Of a stretch of DNA of 64,000 nt, positions 25,551-36,900 are shown one piece after another; positions within the stretch are counted from its first letter, which is position 1; every line of letters begins with the position of its first letter. The stretch is from Sporodiniella umbellata (Eukaryota; Mucoromycota; Mucoromycetes; Mucorales; Rhizopodaceae): contig JAIXMR010000007.1 of the NCBI GenBank assembly GCA_025677835.1, positions 310,001-374,000 on the forward strand. The letters are read 5' to 3'. The translations under genes and the position numbers were made by a program. The notes beneath the pieces are model-generated. The model worked only from the letters and a program-made list of their open reading frames with translations. It was not told the origin of the DNA and searched no databases.

Positions 25551-26474
25551 ATGCCATTGTTTTTTTCCAAGTACTACAAAAACAGTTCTGACAAAGCCAT
25601 GCAACACCTACAGAAAATTGTAAGCAACCCCAAAAAGTTTGAGCAATATGTATATGAAAAATTTTCAGGTATCGAGACACGACAAAAGACTCGATTGAAA
25701 CAAGCAGAGTACCAATGGCAAAAGGCGCTTAAAAATGAGAAACTCAATCGCTATTGCAACATTCTTCCATTTGATCGAAATCGCGTCCAGTTAAAGGGTT
25801 CTAATGACTATGTGAATGCAAGCTATATAGTACCCCCGTTGGGTTTAGCTCCGACTTACTTGGCTGCTCAAGGACCACTAAGACATACGGTATCCGATTT
25901 TTGGAGGATGACTGTAGAGCAAGATGTATCTGTGATCGTCTGTTTGACGCCTGCTGTAGAAAAGGGTATAGAGAAATGTGCACGCTATTGGCCTGAAGGA
26001 GATGAGGAGCTAAAGATAACGAGCGAAGGCTTGGTGATGACATTAAAAAACAGCGAAAAGGAAACATTCGACACCCAAGCGGATAGCGTGGTACGACAGA
26101 TATCAATTGAGGTGCATCAACAAAACAAGCTGGTCTATCAGACGCATGTGGTTCAGCTTCATTTTGTAGGTTGGCCAGATCACGGTGTTCCCCAGAACCC
26201 TGATAAAGTACTGGCATTGATTCATCTTGCCAGAACGTTTTACAAGGACAACCAACCAGCCCTTGTCCACTGCAGTGCTGGCTGTGGACGAACCGGAACT
26301 TTCTGTGTTATTGACAGTGCTGAGCGAATGACAAGACAACAGCTAGGCCCAGTCGATCCAGTCCTATATCTGACTGAAGAATTTCGAAAACAAAGAACAA
26401 CTATGGTTCAGACTGTCTCCCAGTTCTCTTTTTGCTACTCAGCGTTATTACAAGCCTTAAGCGATAAACAATAA
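25551..26474 (+). CDS. protein tyrosine phosphatase (classical PTP)
   Basis: A single exon of 307 aa and a complete classical PTP domain. Diagnostic parts: NRYCNILPFDRNRV, NDYVNASYI, a WPDHG loop with the general acid Asp210, the catalytic loop HCSAGCGRTG with Cys241 and Arg247, and the Q-loop QTVSQF near the end. All catalytic residues are present, so it should be active on phosphotyrosine. It resembles the fungal cytosolic PTPs that act on MAP kinases (Ptp1/Pyp type). No membrane segment or extra domain is seen. The ATG follows a 13-base T-run almost directly. Confidence 0.93.
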   Translation: MPLFFSKYYKNSSDKAMQHLQKIVSNPKKFEQYVYEKFSGIETRQKTRLKQAEYQWQKALKNEKLNRYCNILPFDRNRVQLKGSNDYVNASYIVPPLGLAPTYLAAQGPLRHTVSDFWRMTVEQDVSVIVCLTPAVEKGIEKCARYWPEGDEELKITSEGLVMTLKNSEKETFDTQADSVVRQISIEVHQQNKLVYQTHVVQLHFVGWPDHGVPQNPDKVLALIHLARTFYKDNQPALVHCSAGCGRTGTFCVIDSAERMTRQQLGPVDPVLYLTEEFRKQRTTMVQTVSQFSFCYSALLQALSDKQ

Positions 26475-27666
26475 TAGACTTCTCCTTCCCTCTCCTTCCT
26501 CTCACTCCTTCTGCACTCATATACACATACATATTTATATATATTTGTGTATATATATATATATATATATATATTGTTATTTATATATAGCTATATATAT
26601 CCATATCTATATACAACTAGAAAGTTACTTCCAACCACCCGTCTATTCACTCACTTACAGTCACGTTTATCAGCTTCCAAAAAAAAAAAAAAAAAAAACT
26701 ATTAATAAACAAGGAGATACTTCCACTTATCATTCTCTTTACAATTCATTTGCCTCATCGATCAAAAGAATGAAAGTCATCAAGAGCCAAGTGAATCTTT
26801 TCACAAAAAAAAAAAAAAAAAAAAAAAAGCGTCAATGATACAAGCGTATATATCTTTGTTGACAACACAAAACGTGCAGATAGTAACTAAAATATTACTG
26901 CACATCTTTGTCAAGACTAAACAAAAAACAAAAACTGATATTAAAATGCTGTTCAGTAATGATATTAAAAAAAGCTAAAGAAGGTATATTCAAGTGTAGG
27001 AGAGATGACGAGGGGGAAGTTGAGTTTTTTTTTTTTTTGGTTTTGCGTTTGACACATTTTTAACAGAAACTTTATCGGTTTATCTTGCTTTCTTTCTATT
27101 GCCTTCCTTCCCCCTTATTTACTATATTTAAACATTTTCATTTTGATCAAACATGCTTAATATAAAAGGGGATTTTTTTTTTGTAAAAGGGGTGTAAACC
27201 TTTTTTTATTATTGAAACGTGGATACAAAGGGTCTCCTCGGTTTGGAAATTATAAAGAAACAAGGGATACCATACGTAGTGTAATGAAACAGTCCTTACA
27301 ATAAATTATATTTGATTAGGGAATGCTAACAAAAGGATCGACTACAGTGAATTTTGCTTATTCAGGGAGCATATATGTTACATTCCATCATTTGGTGTTT
27401 TTTGTCTCTCTCTCTTTCCGATCGCGATGAATTCACTCGTACTTCAATGAACCCCTAAATAGACTGACTATATAAGAAATAGAATATACCACCTTTTCTT
27501 TTCTTTTTCTTTTTTATTAATTTATTTTATTTTATATCAATCTTTTTTTATAAGAAAAAAGTTTCTTATATAAAAACTTTTTTTTTTTTTTTTTTTGGGT
27601 GACAAAAACTTAAACATAATTACACCAACAAAAGTATTTTTAATTTACAAATAAGCAACAAAAACA
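26475..27666. other. intergenic region with simple repeats
   Basis: The 3' flank of the phosphatase and promoter of the kinase. Contains a TA repeat (about 26549-26574), A-runs at about 26679-26698 and 26803-26828, and a T-run at about 27578-27596. No gene seen. Confidence 0.45.
26549..26574. repeat. TA dinucleotide repeat
   Basis: About thirteen TA units downstream of the phosphatase stop. Confidence 0.7.
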
Positions 27667-28695
27667 ATGAACTCTACTTTACACCAATCTGTATATTATA
27701 AAGAGCAGCCCGCCCAACTCAGCGGACGCTTATCAAACTATCCTATCCACCCTCACTTTCTATCCAACTATATTTTGGGAGAAGAATTAGGTTCCGGAGG
27801 ACATGGTTTTGTCTACTCAGCACGCGAAAAAAAGACGGGTGTTGAAAGAGCCGTGAAGTTTATCTATCGTCACATGGTACCAGCCCATAGTTGGGTCAAA
27901 GACCGTATGATGGGCCAAATACCGATGGAAGCCTATATCTTAAAAAATATCCGTCACCCGAATATTATTGGCTTTGTCGATTTCTATCAAGACCATTATT
28001 TTTGTTATCTAGTCATGGAACTGCATGGTTCTCAGTGGGTGGCACCTCCCCCAGAAAACAGTGCCCCTCGATCGCCTGCACTATCAGAAACTTCCTTCAG
28101 TACCTGTTCTTCCATTCTAGATTCGCCTACGGAAGAATACCTACCTACACCAGTGATCAAACGCCGTACTTCCTGTGATCTTTTTGAATGCATTGAGCGA
28201 CACAATTACTTTCAAGAGCCTTTGGCTAAAACAATCTTTAAACAGATTGCCTCTTGTGTAGCCTACCTCGATATTCTTGGGGTCTGCCATCGCGACATAA
28301 AAGACGAAAATATCGTAATCGATGACCAGTATCAAGTAAAATTGATTGACTTTGGGTCTGCCGCTGTTTTGCCTCGTCACTATGGCGATAAAAAAGAATA
28401 TTTGATGACCAAATTCTTTGGTACCGTTAGCTTTGCATCGCCTGAAATTTTAATGGGAAAAGCCTATAAAGCCGAACCGGCCGAGATCTGGTCTTTGGGT
28501 GTACTTTTATACACAATCTTGTTTGGTGAAGTACCCTTTCATGATACAGATATGGCTATGGCTGGTAGAATTGCGCAACCTAAAATTAAAGTATCTTCTG
28601 CTTGCCTCAATTTAATTTCTTGGATGCTTCAACGTTCTCCTGAAAATCGACCTACAATCCATCAGGTATTGACGCATCCTTGGTTTGCTACCTAA
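27667..28695 (+). CDS. serine/threonine protein kinase, PAS-kinase-like catalytic domain
   Basis: A single exon of 342 aa that is almost entirely kinase domain. Seen: glycine loop LGSGGHGFVY (41-50), catalytic lysine in RAVKF (Lys64), HRDIKDEN (208-215), DFG (228-230), GTVSFASPEIL, and a C-lobe ending in HPWFAT. The HRDIKDENIVID plus VKLIDFGSAA wording is typical of the PAS-kinase branch of the CAMK group, which in yeast regulates sugar storage and translation. A Ser/Pro-rich insert of about 45 residues (about 125-168) interrupts the hinge region. No PAS domain is present, so it is a stand-alone catalytic unit. All catalytic residues are kept. The subfamily is inferred. Confidence 0.9.
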   Translation: MNSTLHQSVYYKEQPAQLSGRLSNYPIHPHFLSNYILGEELGSGGHGFVYSAREKKTGVERAVKFIYRHMVPAHSWVKDRMMGQIPMEAYILKNIRHPNIIGFVDFYQDHYFCYLVMELHGSQWVAPPPENSAPRSPALSETSFSTCSSILDSPTEEYLPTPVIKRRTSCDLFECIERHNYFQEPLAKTIFKQIASCVAYLDILGVCHRDIKDENIVIDDQYQVKLIDFGSAAVLPRHYGDKKEYLMTKFFGTVSFASPEILMGKAYKAEPAEIWSLGVLLYTILFGEVPFHDTDMAMAGRIAQPKIKVSSACLNLISWMLQRSPENRPTIHQVLTHPWFAT

Positions 28696-29932
28696 TTCCT
28701 TTTACAGTTCTCTTTTTTTTTTTTTTGTCTTTTTCTTATTTTTCTATAATCACTTTCTATGCCTTCCCCCCTTATACTTAATCTTTTTTTATTATTATCC
28801 TATGCGCGAGCGCACAAACATTTTTTTTTCAAGCACAATTACCATTCACATTACATAATTCTTTTGCATGTTTAATTCACCCTTAAGCCCTTTTTATTCA
28901 CCAATCATCTTTATAATCTTTAATTACACTCCAAAATTATGTTTCTATTTTAATACGATTAATTATATGTTTTCCTTTATAATTATATAATTATAATTAT
29001 TCATTTATATATATATATATATATATACATTTTCCCTTAACTAATGCTTTCACTCTTATTCCCCCCTTTTTTTTCTTTTTCCTATTTTTTATTCTTTTCC
29101 CCCCTTTTTTATTGTAATTAATCTTTCATATGTTGTACATAAAAAATAAATGCATTTTTACAGTCACACAAGCAAGACCTGCTTCTTTTTTCCCTTGTTA
29201 CTTTAATTAAACTGAAAAAAAAAAAAGGTGTTTGGGCCATCTTTTTTCTTTAAAAGCATATTTTAAAAATATTCTCGTTATTTTTGTACATTCCTTATCG
29301 AGAACAATGGTTAAATACTTGCAACGATCTTTCTGTGGTACTGTTTCTGAATAATAATGACTTGCATTTTTTAACCAAGTTGATTTTCGTTTTTTATTTA
29401 ATATAACGTTGTCTAAAAGGTTTTTATCAATATATTTTTACATAGTCTGTTTTCAATGAAAAAGAATGGCTAGAACTAAAACTTTTTTTCTGTGCGCTTT
29501 GGTCTTTAAGCATAGCCATTAAAACATATTATGTCTGAGCGTTGGAACATACACTGCGTTAAAGATGTGAGAGTGCCACCACACAAATGAAAAAATGCTT
29601 AAACTGTCTTTTCTTTGAAAAAAGATGACCCATTCTTTTGTTTTTCATAGTAAGCACAGACCGGTAACTCTGCATTTATTTCCCAAGAGTTTGAATTACT
29701 TATGTTTTGGGACCAGACGTATATTAAAAAATACCTTTTAAAGGGTTAGATCAAAGCATAGAATAAAAACACTAGGAATAATGATAGCATAATTTTTTTT
29801 TTTTTTTTTTAAAAAAAAAGGAAAAAAAAAAAAAGAAAAAAATTGACATTATTTAGTGCGATTAGACAAAAAGAAGGGAGTGCACATAAAATGAAATATT
29901 AAAAAGATTATTTACAAGCCCGTCTGTTTTGG
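28696..29932. other. convergent intergenic region
   Basis: The 3' flanks of the kinase (+) and the coiled-coil gene (-). Very AT-rich, with an AT repeat at about 29006-29027 and long T/A runs at 29792-29835. No gene seen. Confidence 0.45.
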
Positions 29933-31334
29933 CTATGCGTCATCTGCCGTGTTTGGAAGAAAACAGAGCACTCTTCCCTTTACCAAAGGTTCGTAACGAT
30001 CGGACAGCTTGACTACAAAAGGGGGAGATATACAAAGAGCGATGATGCCTACTGTTTGACCATCTTGATCCTCCATAATAGCCGGATCGAAAGGCTGGAC
30101 GCCTTCTTTAACGCCCATAGCTGTAATACACACCTCCTGCCCTTTGATAGCAGAACCGAGGTCCATTACTTTTTTCACCAGTCCCCGTAGCTGTTGACAA
30201 TAAGTCTCCTTGGCCAGAGCGTCTTCTTGAGAGACCAAGAAACTTTTTGGAAAAGATTTTTGTAGTCCGCGGTAAAGATGATGCCAACAACGCTCTGCGC
30301 TCTTATTCCATCTTTCTTCGATTTCCCCTGTTTTTTGTGAGATGATCATAGAGACCTCTTGACGTAGCTGGGTGGTGAACAAAGGAGAGGCGTCATGTTG
30401 ATCCAACCAATCTTGCACTTCTAGAAAAGCTTCCGGGCAAGAAAGTCCTGGAAAATGATTTGTGTTTAGGTTCTGGACAAGGACATCCATTATAAACTTT
30501 TCTGTCAAAATCTGAATTCTCTCAGGTCCCAATCGTTCGATTGAGTCTTTCAGGTTCAACCAAAGTGTACTGAGTTTGGTGAGCGTGATCTCTGGCTCCG
30601 CAAAGGGTAGCAAAACCCCAGCCAGATGTTCAATATCTTTCCGGATCGACAACAACTGCTCTCCAATACTTTGTGGGCTATCGTCCGTACATCGAGTCGA
30701 ACGAAGATGGCTCTGAAAACTGTCCTTTAGCTGTAACATGTCATCGGTGCGTTTCTTTATCTTATCTTGGGCTAACCTAAGCTGCTCTTCCAATCGTTCA
30801 TTGTCGTGCTCATATGAACATTTCTCCGATTCCAGTTCCCTCAACAAATTTCGTTGCTGCTCAATCAATTGTTGTCTAGTCTCTGTTGTTTCTGGATAAT
30901 ACAAGGTGATAATAGTTATAGCGTATGTTTATGTATGATAAAAAACCAATTTACACGTAAAAAAAAAAAAAAAAAAAAAAGGAGGCAATAGAGCTGTGTC
31001 TAAGCTTTTTTTTTTTTTTTTTTTTTTTTGGGTGTGTGTACACTCTACCTGTTTCAATTGTCATTGTACTTCCATTATCTATATCTCGACTCATTGGCAG
31101 AGACGGTAGAAATTTGGTTTCAAAAGATGCCTCTCTTTGTAAGGGTTCTACCAAGCTCAAATGTACACTGGAGATGCTTTGGAAACTGGATTGCTTGGAC
31201 AGGACAGGATCGGAAATAGACAGAGTGGAGGCGGAAGATGGCACAGAACTTTTGGCTTTAGGCTTTTTCTGAAATAGGCGAGAGATTCTACCAACAGCCT
31301 TTACCTTTGATTTGTCCATTGTCATTTCATTCAT
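29933..31334 (-). CDS. conserved-looking coiled-coil protein of unknown function
   Basis: Exons 31049-31334 and 29933-30891 join in phase (414 aa). The intron of 157 nt contains two runs of 20 or more identical bases. The N-terminal 95 residues are basic and Ser-rich (KVKAVGRISRLFQKKPKAKS). Residues about 97-160 form a heptad-like coiled coil (RQQLIEQQRNLLRELESEK and onward). The remainder is mixed and probably helical, with no motif I recognise. There is no signal peptide or membrane segment. The start is taken at the first of two nearby in-frame ATGs (31334). The second, MTMDK, lies three codons on. Its length and intact splicing argue for a real gene; the function is unknown. Confidence 0.7.
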
Positions 31335-31813
31335 AATCCTTTTGACAAGCTTACAGGGGGAAAAGAAAAAAAAAAGAAAACAAAAAAAAAAAAAAGAAAA
31401 AAGAGCCAAAAAATACATATTTTTTTTTTTTTTTGTACCTAAAATTTATTAAATCGCAGCTTTTTATTTTATTCTTCAATTTACAGGGAAACCAGTTCAT
31501 AATCCATTTGGCATCAAACGTAACCAAAGAAAAAAAAAAAAAAGAGAGAGAGAAGGTTAATTGAATAGATGTTACGCCTAACTGTATGTATATCAAGGCT
31601 TGTTTGAGATAGCAAACAGTAAAATTGAAGGCAAACTCCTATTCTTGCTCCTTTCTTTTTGTGTGTATAAGATTTTTTTTCATCCCCTCCTCCTTTTTTT
31701 TCTTACTCCGAAACAAGCGATCCAACTTTTTACCTTGCCACTTTTGTGTTGCCTTGACAAAGAAAGGCATAGGTCAAACCAAACAAAAAAAAAGGCAGAT
31801 TTCATGAGGAGCG
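31335..31813. other. short intergenic region
   Basis: Promoter side of the coiled-coil gene and 3' flank of CNOT11. Rich in A/T runs (31380-31400, 31422-31434). No gene seen. Confidence 0.4.
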
Positions 31814-32972
31814 TTATTGTTTTGTTTGACGCGCTTCAATCGATGCCAAACGAAACAACTGAACCACACCTTTTATTCTCATAAAGGAAACACAGAATGT
31901 TTGGATCTCGACAAAATAATCTGCCATTGAAATGACTTTTTCTTTCAGTAAAGAATGAATTAAGCCAGCAACCTGTCTCACTTGTTTATCTTTTTTGACG
32001 CCTTCGAGTATATCGCAGGATCGTATACAGCTGGAAATATAATAATGAACAGAGTCTTGAGGCAAAATCATCTTTTTGTGAACTAGGATGTGATGTACTG
32101 TTTCAATAGATTGGGATGTAATGGACGTATTTAAGATGGCTTGAAAATACCTTAAAAAAAATAAATAAATCAATAAAAACTATGAATAGAAAAGAACCAA
32201 AATACTTACTCAAGCTTTTGGTCAGACTCTAATAGAAGAGGTGTGATTTCCAAAGAAAGAAATTGATTATAATGAATTACCCGTGGTAGTTGATGTGGTG
32301 CAATGTAAGACCATAAAGGGTAGTCTGATAATTTTTCCTGGCTGATTGCTTCATATTCCGATAGGGTCAACGTTCGATTCATCACTGCGTTGGATAGCAG
32401 GTCAACGGCTGTGTCTTTTAAGATCACAAGGGTTCTATAGCGTTCGATGTCAGTACGTGTGATCCTATGTGTTTTATTGCGTTACGGGTCGTCTATAAGC
32501 TTGGCCACTTTTAGTTTGAGTTTTTGAACCTTTTGTTTTTTTAGCTCTTGTAACGGCTCTATTCCTTCATTGCATACTTTCAAGGGCGTTGAATGAGCAA
32601 TCTAAGGTAAACCCTATATATATATATATATAACGTTTTATTGACTCTGGGAAATCTTACTCGACAAAACGAACCCTCCAAAATACATTCCACGCAACAA
32701 CGTTCAAGCGCCGTCCCTTTCTCCAATAAACTTAGAAAAAAATCAAGAAAAGGATTCTGATCTAAGGGCAAATGTGCATAGTGTGAATAGAGGATATAAA
32801 GTATAATCAAGCGGTCGGCTTGAGACTGGTATTATCTTTTAGTTTCTTGAACTCTTTCTTTTCTTTTTGTTACTTTGGATGGTTTAAAGTTGAGAAACAA
32901 TGAACAACAAGTAGTAAATGAGATGGTCTGTTTTAAAAACTCTTGGTGGATCTCTATAAAGCTGCAAGACAT
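31814..32972 (-). CDS. CNOT11: CCR4-NOT complex subunit 11 homologue
   Basis: Five exons (32874-32972, 32661-32825, 32486-32601, 32210-32434, 31814-32150) sum to 942 nt (313 aa) in phase. The N-terminal part, RLIILYILYSHY followed by NPFLDFFLSLLE, matches the helical CNOT11 N-terminal domain. The C-terminal part, LPQDSVHYYISSCIRSCD with VRQVAGLIHSLL, FVEIQTFCVSF and QLFRLAS, matches the conserved C-terminal domain. CNOT11 is an accessory subunit of the cytoplasmic deadenylase complex; budding yeast lacks it. This copy is shorter than animal versions because the central linker is small. One junction could use a 21-nt intron, but a 51-nt choice is in phase and more usual. Confidence 0.82.
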
Positions 32973-33335
32973 TTTGGTGAAAAAGAAAAAAAAAAAAAAG
33001 AAAAAAGAGCGGGGCTTTTTTTTTTAATATTTTTTCTGTTGAAGAAAAAATTACTGTGAAAGTAGGTTCAGTGATATTTATTGTGAATGATTTTGAAAGT
33101 ATGGCGGCATGGGTATGTAAATGGCTTTTTAGAGTATGAGAAGAATTGAAGTTGAATTGAGAAAATATAAAATAAAAACGAGATGCTATTTACAATCCTC
33201 CCCAAGCTACCCTAAAATAAAAAAAAATTGTGTTTTTTTTTCTTTTTAAGGGTTTTTTGATATGTTTTTTTGTTGGGTTTTGAGAATTTTTCAGAGTTTT
33301 TTTGAGTTTTTTTGAGTTTTTTTTTTTAGAGTTGT
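32973..33335. other. short intergenic region
   Basis: Promoter of CNOT11 and 3' flank of the Ecl1-like gene. Low-complexity T/G-rich tract at 33231-33330. No gene seen. Confidence 0.4.
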
Positions 33336-33727
33336 TTAAGCTGTTGGTACGATTTGTCCAGAAGAGGTGAAAAGCGCACTGGCTGTAGTGGGAGAGCTAG
33401 CAACAACAGGCTGACAGCGCTTAGAAACAACCACTCCTCGGCGTCTGCGGTAAAGAGGCACCCAAGGATAAGAAGTAGAAGGTGTAGCCACTAGTCTCTT
33501 GCTCTTCAAAGGTACAGCCTTAACCGTAGGCTTCTTTTGTTGTTGGTTGAGATAGATTTGATTTGAGATGCTCGTCATTTGATCTTTGAGTTTACAAGAT
33601 TCTGAGCAGTAGAGAGAGGAATCATTCTAAGAGATGTTAGCCGATCGAAAGATTAGCACAGAGTCAAGATCCTTACCAATACATCGTCTACACGGTTATC
33701 ACAGATAATACACCAATTAAGATCCAT
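33336..33727 (-). CDS. Ecl1-family zinc-ribbon protein (life-span regulator)
   Basis: Exons 33677-33727 and 33336-33626 give 113 aa. The N-terminus MDLNWCIICDNRVDD followed by LYCSESCK has the paired cysteines (C6, C9, C24, C28) of the Ecl1/2/3 family. In fission yeast these small proteins extend chronological life span when overproduced and respond to sulphur or zinc limitation. The rest is basic and Ser/Thr/Pro-rich and carries no other domain. The tiny first exon (17 codons) holds the first cysteine pair, so a search for long open frames alone would miss the diagnostic motif. Confidence 0.8.
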
Positions 33728-33913
33728 TTTTATAAATAATTTTTTTTTGAAAGTAAAGATAAAAAAAAAAGCTTTAAAGTTGGCGGCCTTTTATGTTGTT
33801 ATAAATAAAGGGAAGAAAAAGAGTAGGAAAGCTTGTTGGAATTTGCTCGAATTTATTTCAAATTTTTTTTTTTTTTTTTTTTTTTTTCCATCTGATTCTC
33901 CTGACTTTCTAAT

Positions 33914-36900
33914 TTAAATGCCGTCACTCGTAATAAGTGGGATAATAGCATGCGCCACAGACACTAATCAGGTGAATAAAGAGGGGGACTAAAGAATAAC
34001 GCTTACCTTCTCTATCAGGATCTTCTATTTTGTATTCGAGTTCCAAAGATAGTAGACGCTTAAGCTGGTTCACTAAAACGCCTATCCTAGCCCATGACCT
34101 AAGTCTGATCCAGCCTTCTGAGCCAACGCGAAGACCTCTTCCCATGTGATCCACCTCAATAGAACCGCCGAAAAACAAGATACCATACAGAGGAACTTCC
34201 GTACCGTCCCTTATAAACACTTTGCTGGTAGTCATTTTCGAAAAGTATGTCAAAAAGGCTGACTGGTAACTGTTGTTGGTAAACAGCAGCGAAGAAGGAT
34301 GCAGAAACACGCGGCCTAAAATAAAAATGAAGGTAAGAAAAACAACGTGCTAATCATAAAAAATAAATTACCGTCATCCTTGGTAAAATACTTGATCTCT
34401 TTGGCTTCCTTTTCTCTTTCTACTGTGCCACTCAAGATTTTGTCGTACTTTGTGTTGGGAAGCTTGATTTTGGCGACATTGGGGTTGAGACCTGCAAAGA
34501 TGATTGATTTTAACAAATTCACATTAGTAGCGTTGATATTAAGGCCCTTGTCTGCCTTTCGATAGAACCCAATGTCCTGCAGTGCTTCTGTGTATTGCCG
34601 GCGAAGGTTTTGTATTTCGTTAAGTGTAGTAAACGACAGATAATTATCCTGGCAGAGCTGTCTTGCGGCCTTCATTCCTTTGGTACTTATAGTTTCATAC
34701 CACATATCATAGGCTTTCATATCTGCTAGCCAATCGCTTTTGTTGAGATCAAACCTTTCTCTGGCACTAAAACAAAGTTAACCTTTCAAACTTTTTTTTT
34801 TTAAAAAAAAAAAAAAAACGGCGTTTGTACCTTCTAGCCTCCTCTCTTTTTTCCATAGGTGATGTGAATGGACTTTTCAAGGACATGGTTGAAGCAATAG
34901 TCAATATAGGGTCCAAGCAGCCAAAAACCGATCCATAGATAAGCATTTTACTTATTCTTAAATCAGCAGGAATGTTGGCCATATGTTTTCCGAGCGCAGT
35001 TAATTGATCTTCTTTATCGATTGCCTCCACTTGCCGCAGCGATTTGATAGCGCTGTCTAAAGCGGCTGTCGAAGGGCGATCGATAGCTTGGGATAAGAAG
35101 GCACGCAAATCCTCTTGTCCCATCGCTTTGATGGTCAAGCAGAGCTGTTCGAGAGGGGTACGCAGCAGCTCCGGGACTTGCTGTGGTCTCATTTTATCCT
35201 CGTGAGTGTCCCGTGTAAAAAGCTTGAAGCACTGTCCAGGCCGGGTACGACCTGCACGACCACGCCTTTGTCGGCAGGACGCTTTTGAAGCCCAGGTTTC
35301 CACAAGATGCACCATACTATTGGCTGCTTCAAACTGCGTTTCCTTTACCCGCCCACTATCGATAACATACACTACGCCTTCAATTGTAATCGACGTTTCG
35401 GCCACGTTGGTAGCCACAACAATCTTACGCACATGATCGGGCACCTTCTTGAAGACACGTGTTTGTTCTTGAGGAGAAAGGTTGGCGTGCAAAGGTAAGA
35501 TTTCTACCTCAGGACCGCCCACAGATTCCTCTATAGCGTCTATACAATTCTTGATTTCAAGTGCGCCTGGCATGAAAATAAGAATGGCTGGCTTGAAGTC
35601 CTGAGGCTCTTCATTATCAATAATATGGCAAACTAACCGACCAATCAAGTCGTAATCTGCTCTTTGGTATTTGCGATAACGCGATAATAGACGAACTGTT
35701 GGCTCACTAAAACCCTGTTTCAAATAAGGTATCTGCCATTCTGCCCATTCTGCCTGAATTTCTCTATTTTCAGAGTATTCTTGCTTGGGTTGGTTGTTTA
35801 TACTGGTAAGGATATCTTCAAGGAAGAAGTCTTGAACAGGATGTGTAAATCCTGGAATTTCTATCACAGGTACACCTCCAAAGTAATCTGAGAATAAAGC
35901 TTGATTCAGCGTTGCAGACATAAGTACCACCTTGAGGTCTTTTCGCTTCTCGAGTACTTTTCGAAGAATGATCAGTAAAAAATCACTATCGATTGAACGT
36001 TCATGCACTTCATCAATCATCACATGGCTCACACCCTTTAAAGTGGGATCATTTTGAATTCTACGCAAGAGAACACCGGTAGTGACAAACTGAAGCCGCG
36101 TCTCTGCTGACACCTTGGTCTCTCCACGGATTGCATAACCCACAGTACCTCCAATAGACTCACATCGTTCGGCTGCCACACGTTCTGCTACACCAATAGC
36201 AGAGATCTTTCTAGGTTGAGTACAGATCATGTTACAAGCACTACCGCGTCCTTGCATGATCTCTTCATCCATGATAAACTGAGGCACTTGGGTTGTTTTA
36301 CCACAACCCGTCTCTCCGCTCACAATGGTCACTTGACTTCCTAATACCGCATTGACCACGTTGGCTTTAAAGCCATGGGCGGGCAGCTGAGAACGCACTT
36401 GGGCCATGGAGGCATAAGCCTTGGAGGCCAATCGGGATTCAAGGGCTTCTTTGAGTTGATCTGAGCTTCCAGTAGGTAGAGCAGGTGGCGCCCGTTTCTT
36501 GGTGCGTTTGGGTGTCGAAGGTTTATGTGTCTCAAGTGTAACCAGTTGTTCAGAAAGATCCCGTAATTTGGGTGGGTTGGCAATCAGGCGTTCAGCGTGC
36601 TCCTGTAACCATTCAACACACATATATATGGAAGGCATACCTAGATGAAGCTCTGCTTCTTGTACAATCCCTTTGATCATAGCAAGCTTGAGATAGCTCG
36701 GAAGCCCAGGCCACTCGATATTAAACAAGGGTAGGCAAAATGGGTACATCGAGTGGGCGGGTATAATGATTTGGAGAATTGGCTTGATCTTTAAATTCAA
36801 TGAGAAACTGTACACCACTCGTCCATCCTTTTCAGTCTCTTGTCCAAAAGATCCATAGATTGATTCAAGGGCCACCTTCTCATCTTCTCGTGCTTCTTTG

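Noticed and set aside
32465..32485. 21-nt intron in CNOT11
   Set aside because: A 51-nt intron from the same donor to a later acceptor is also in phase and of ordinary size.
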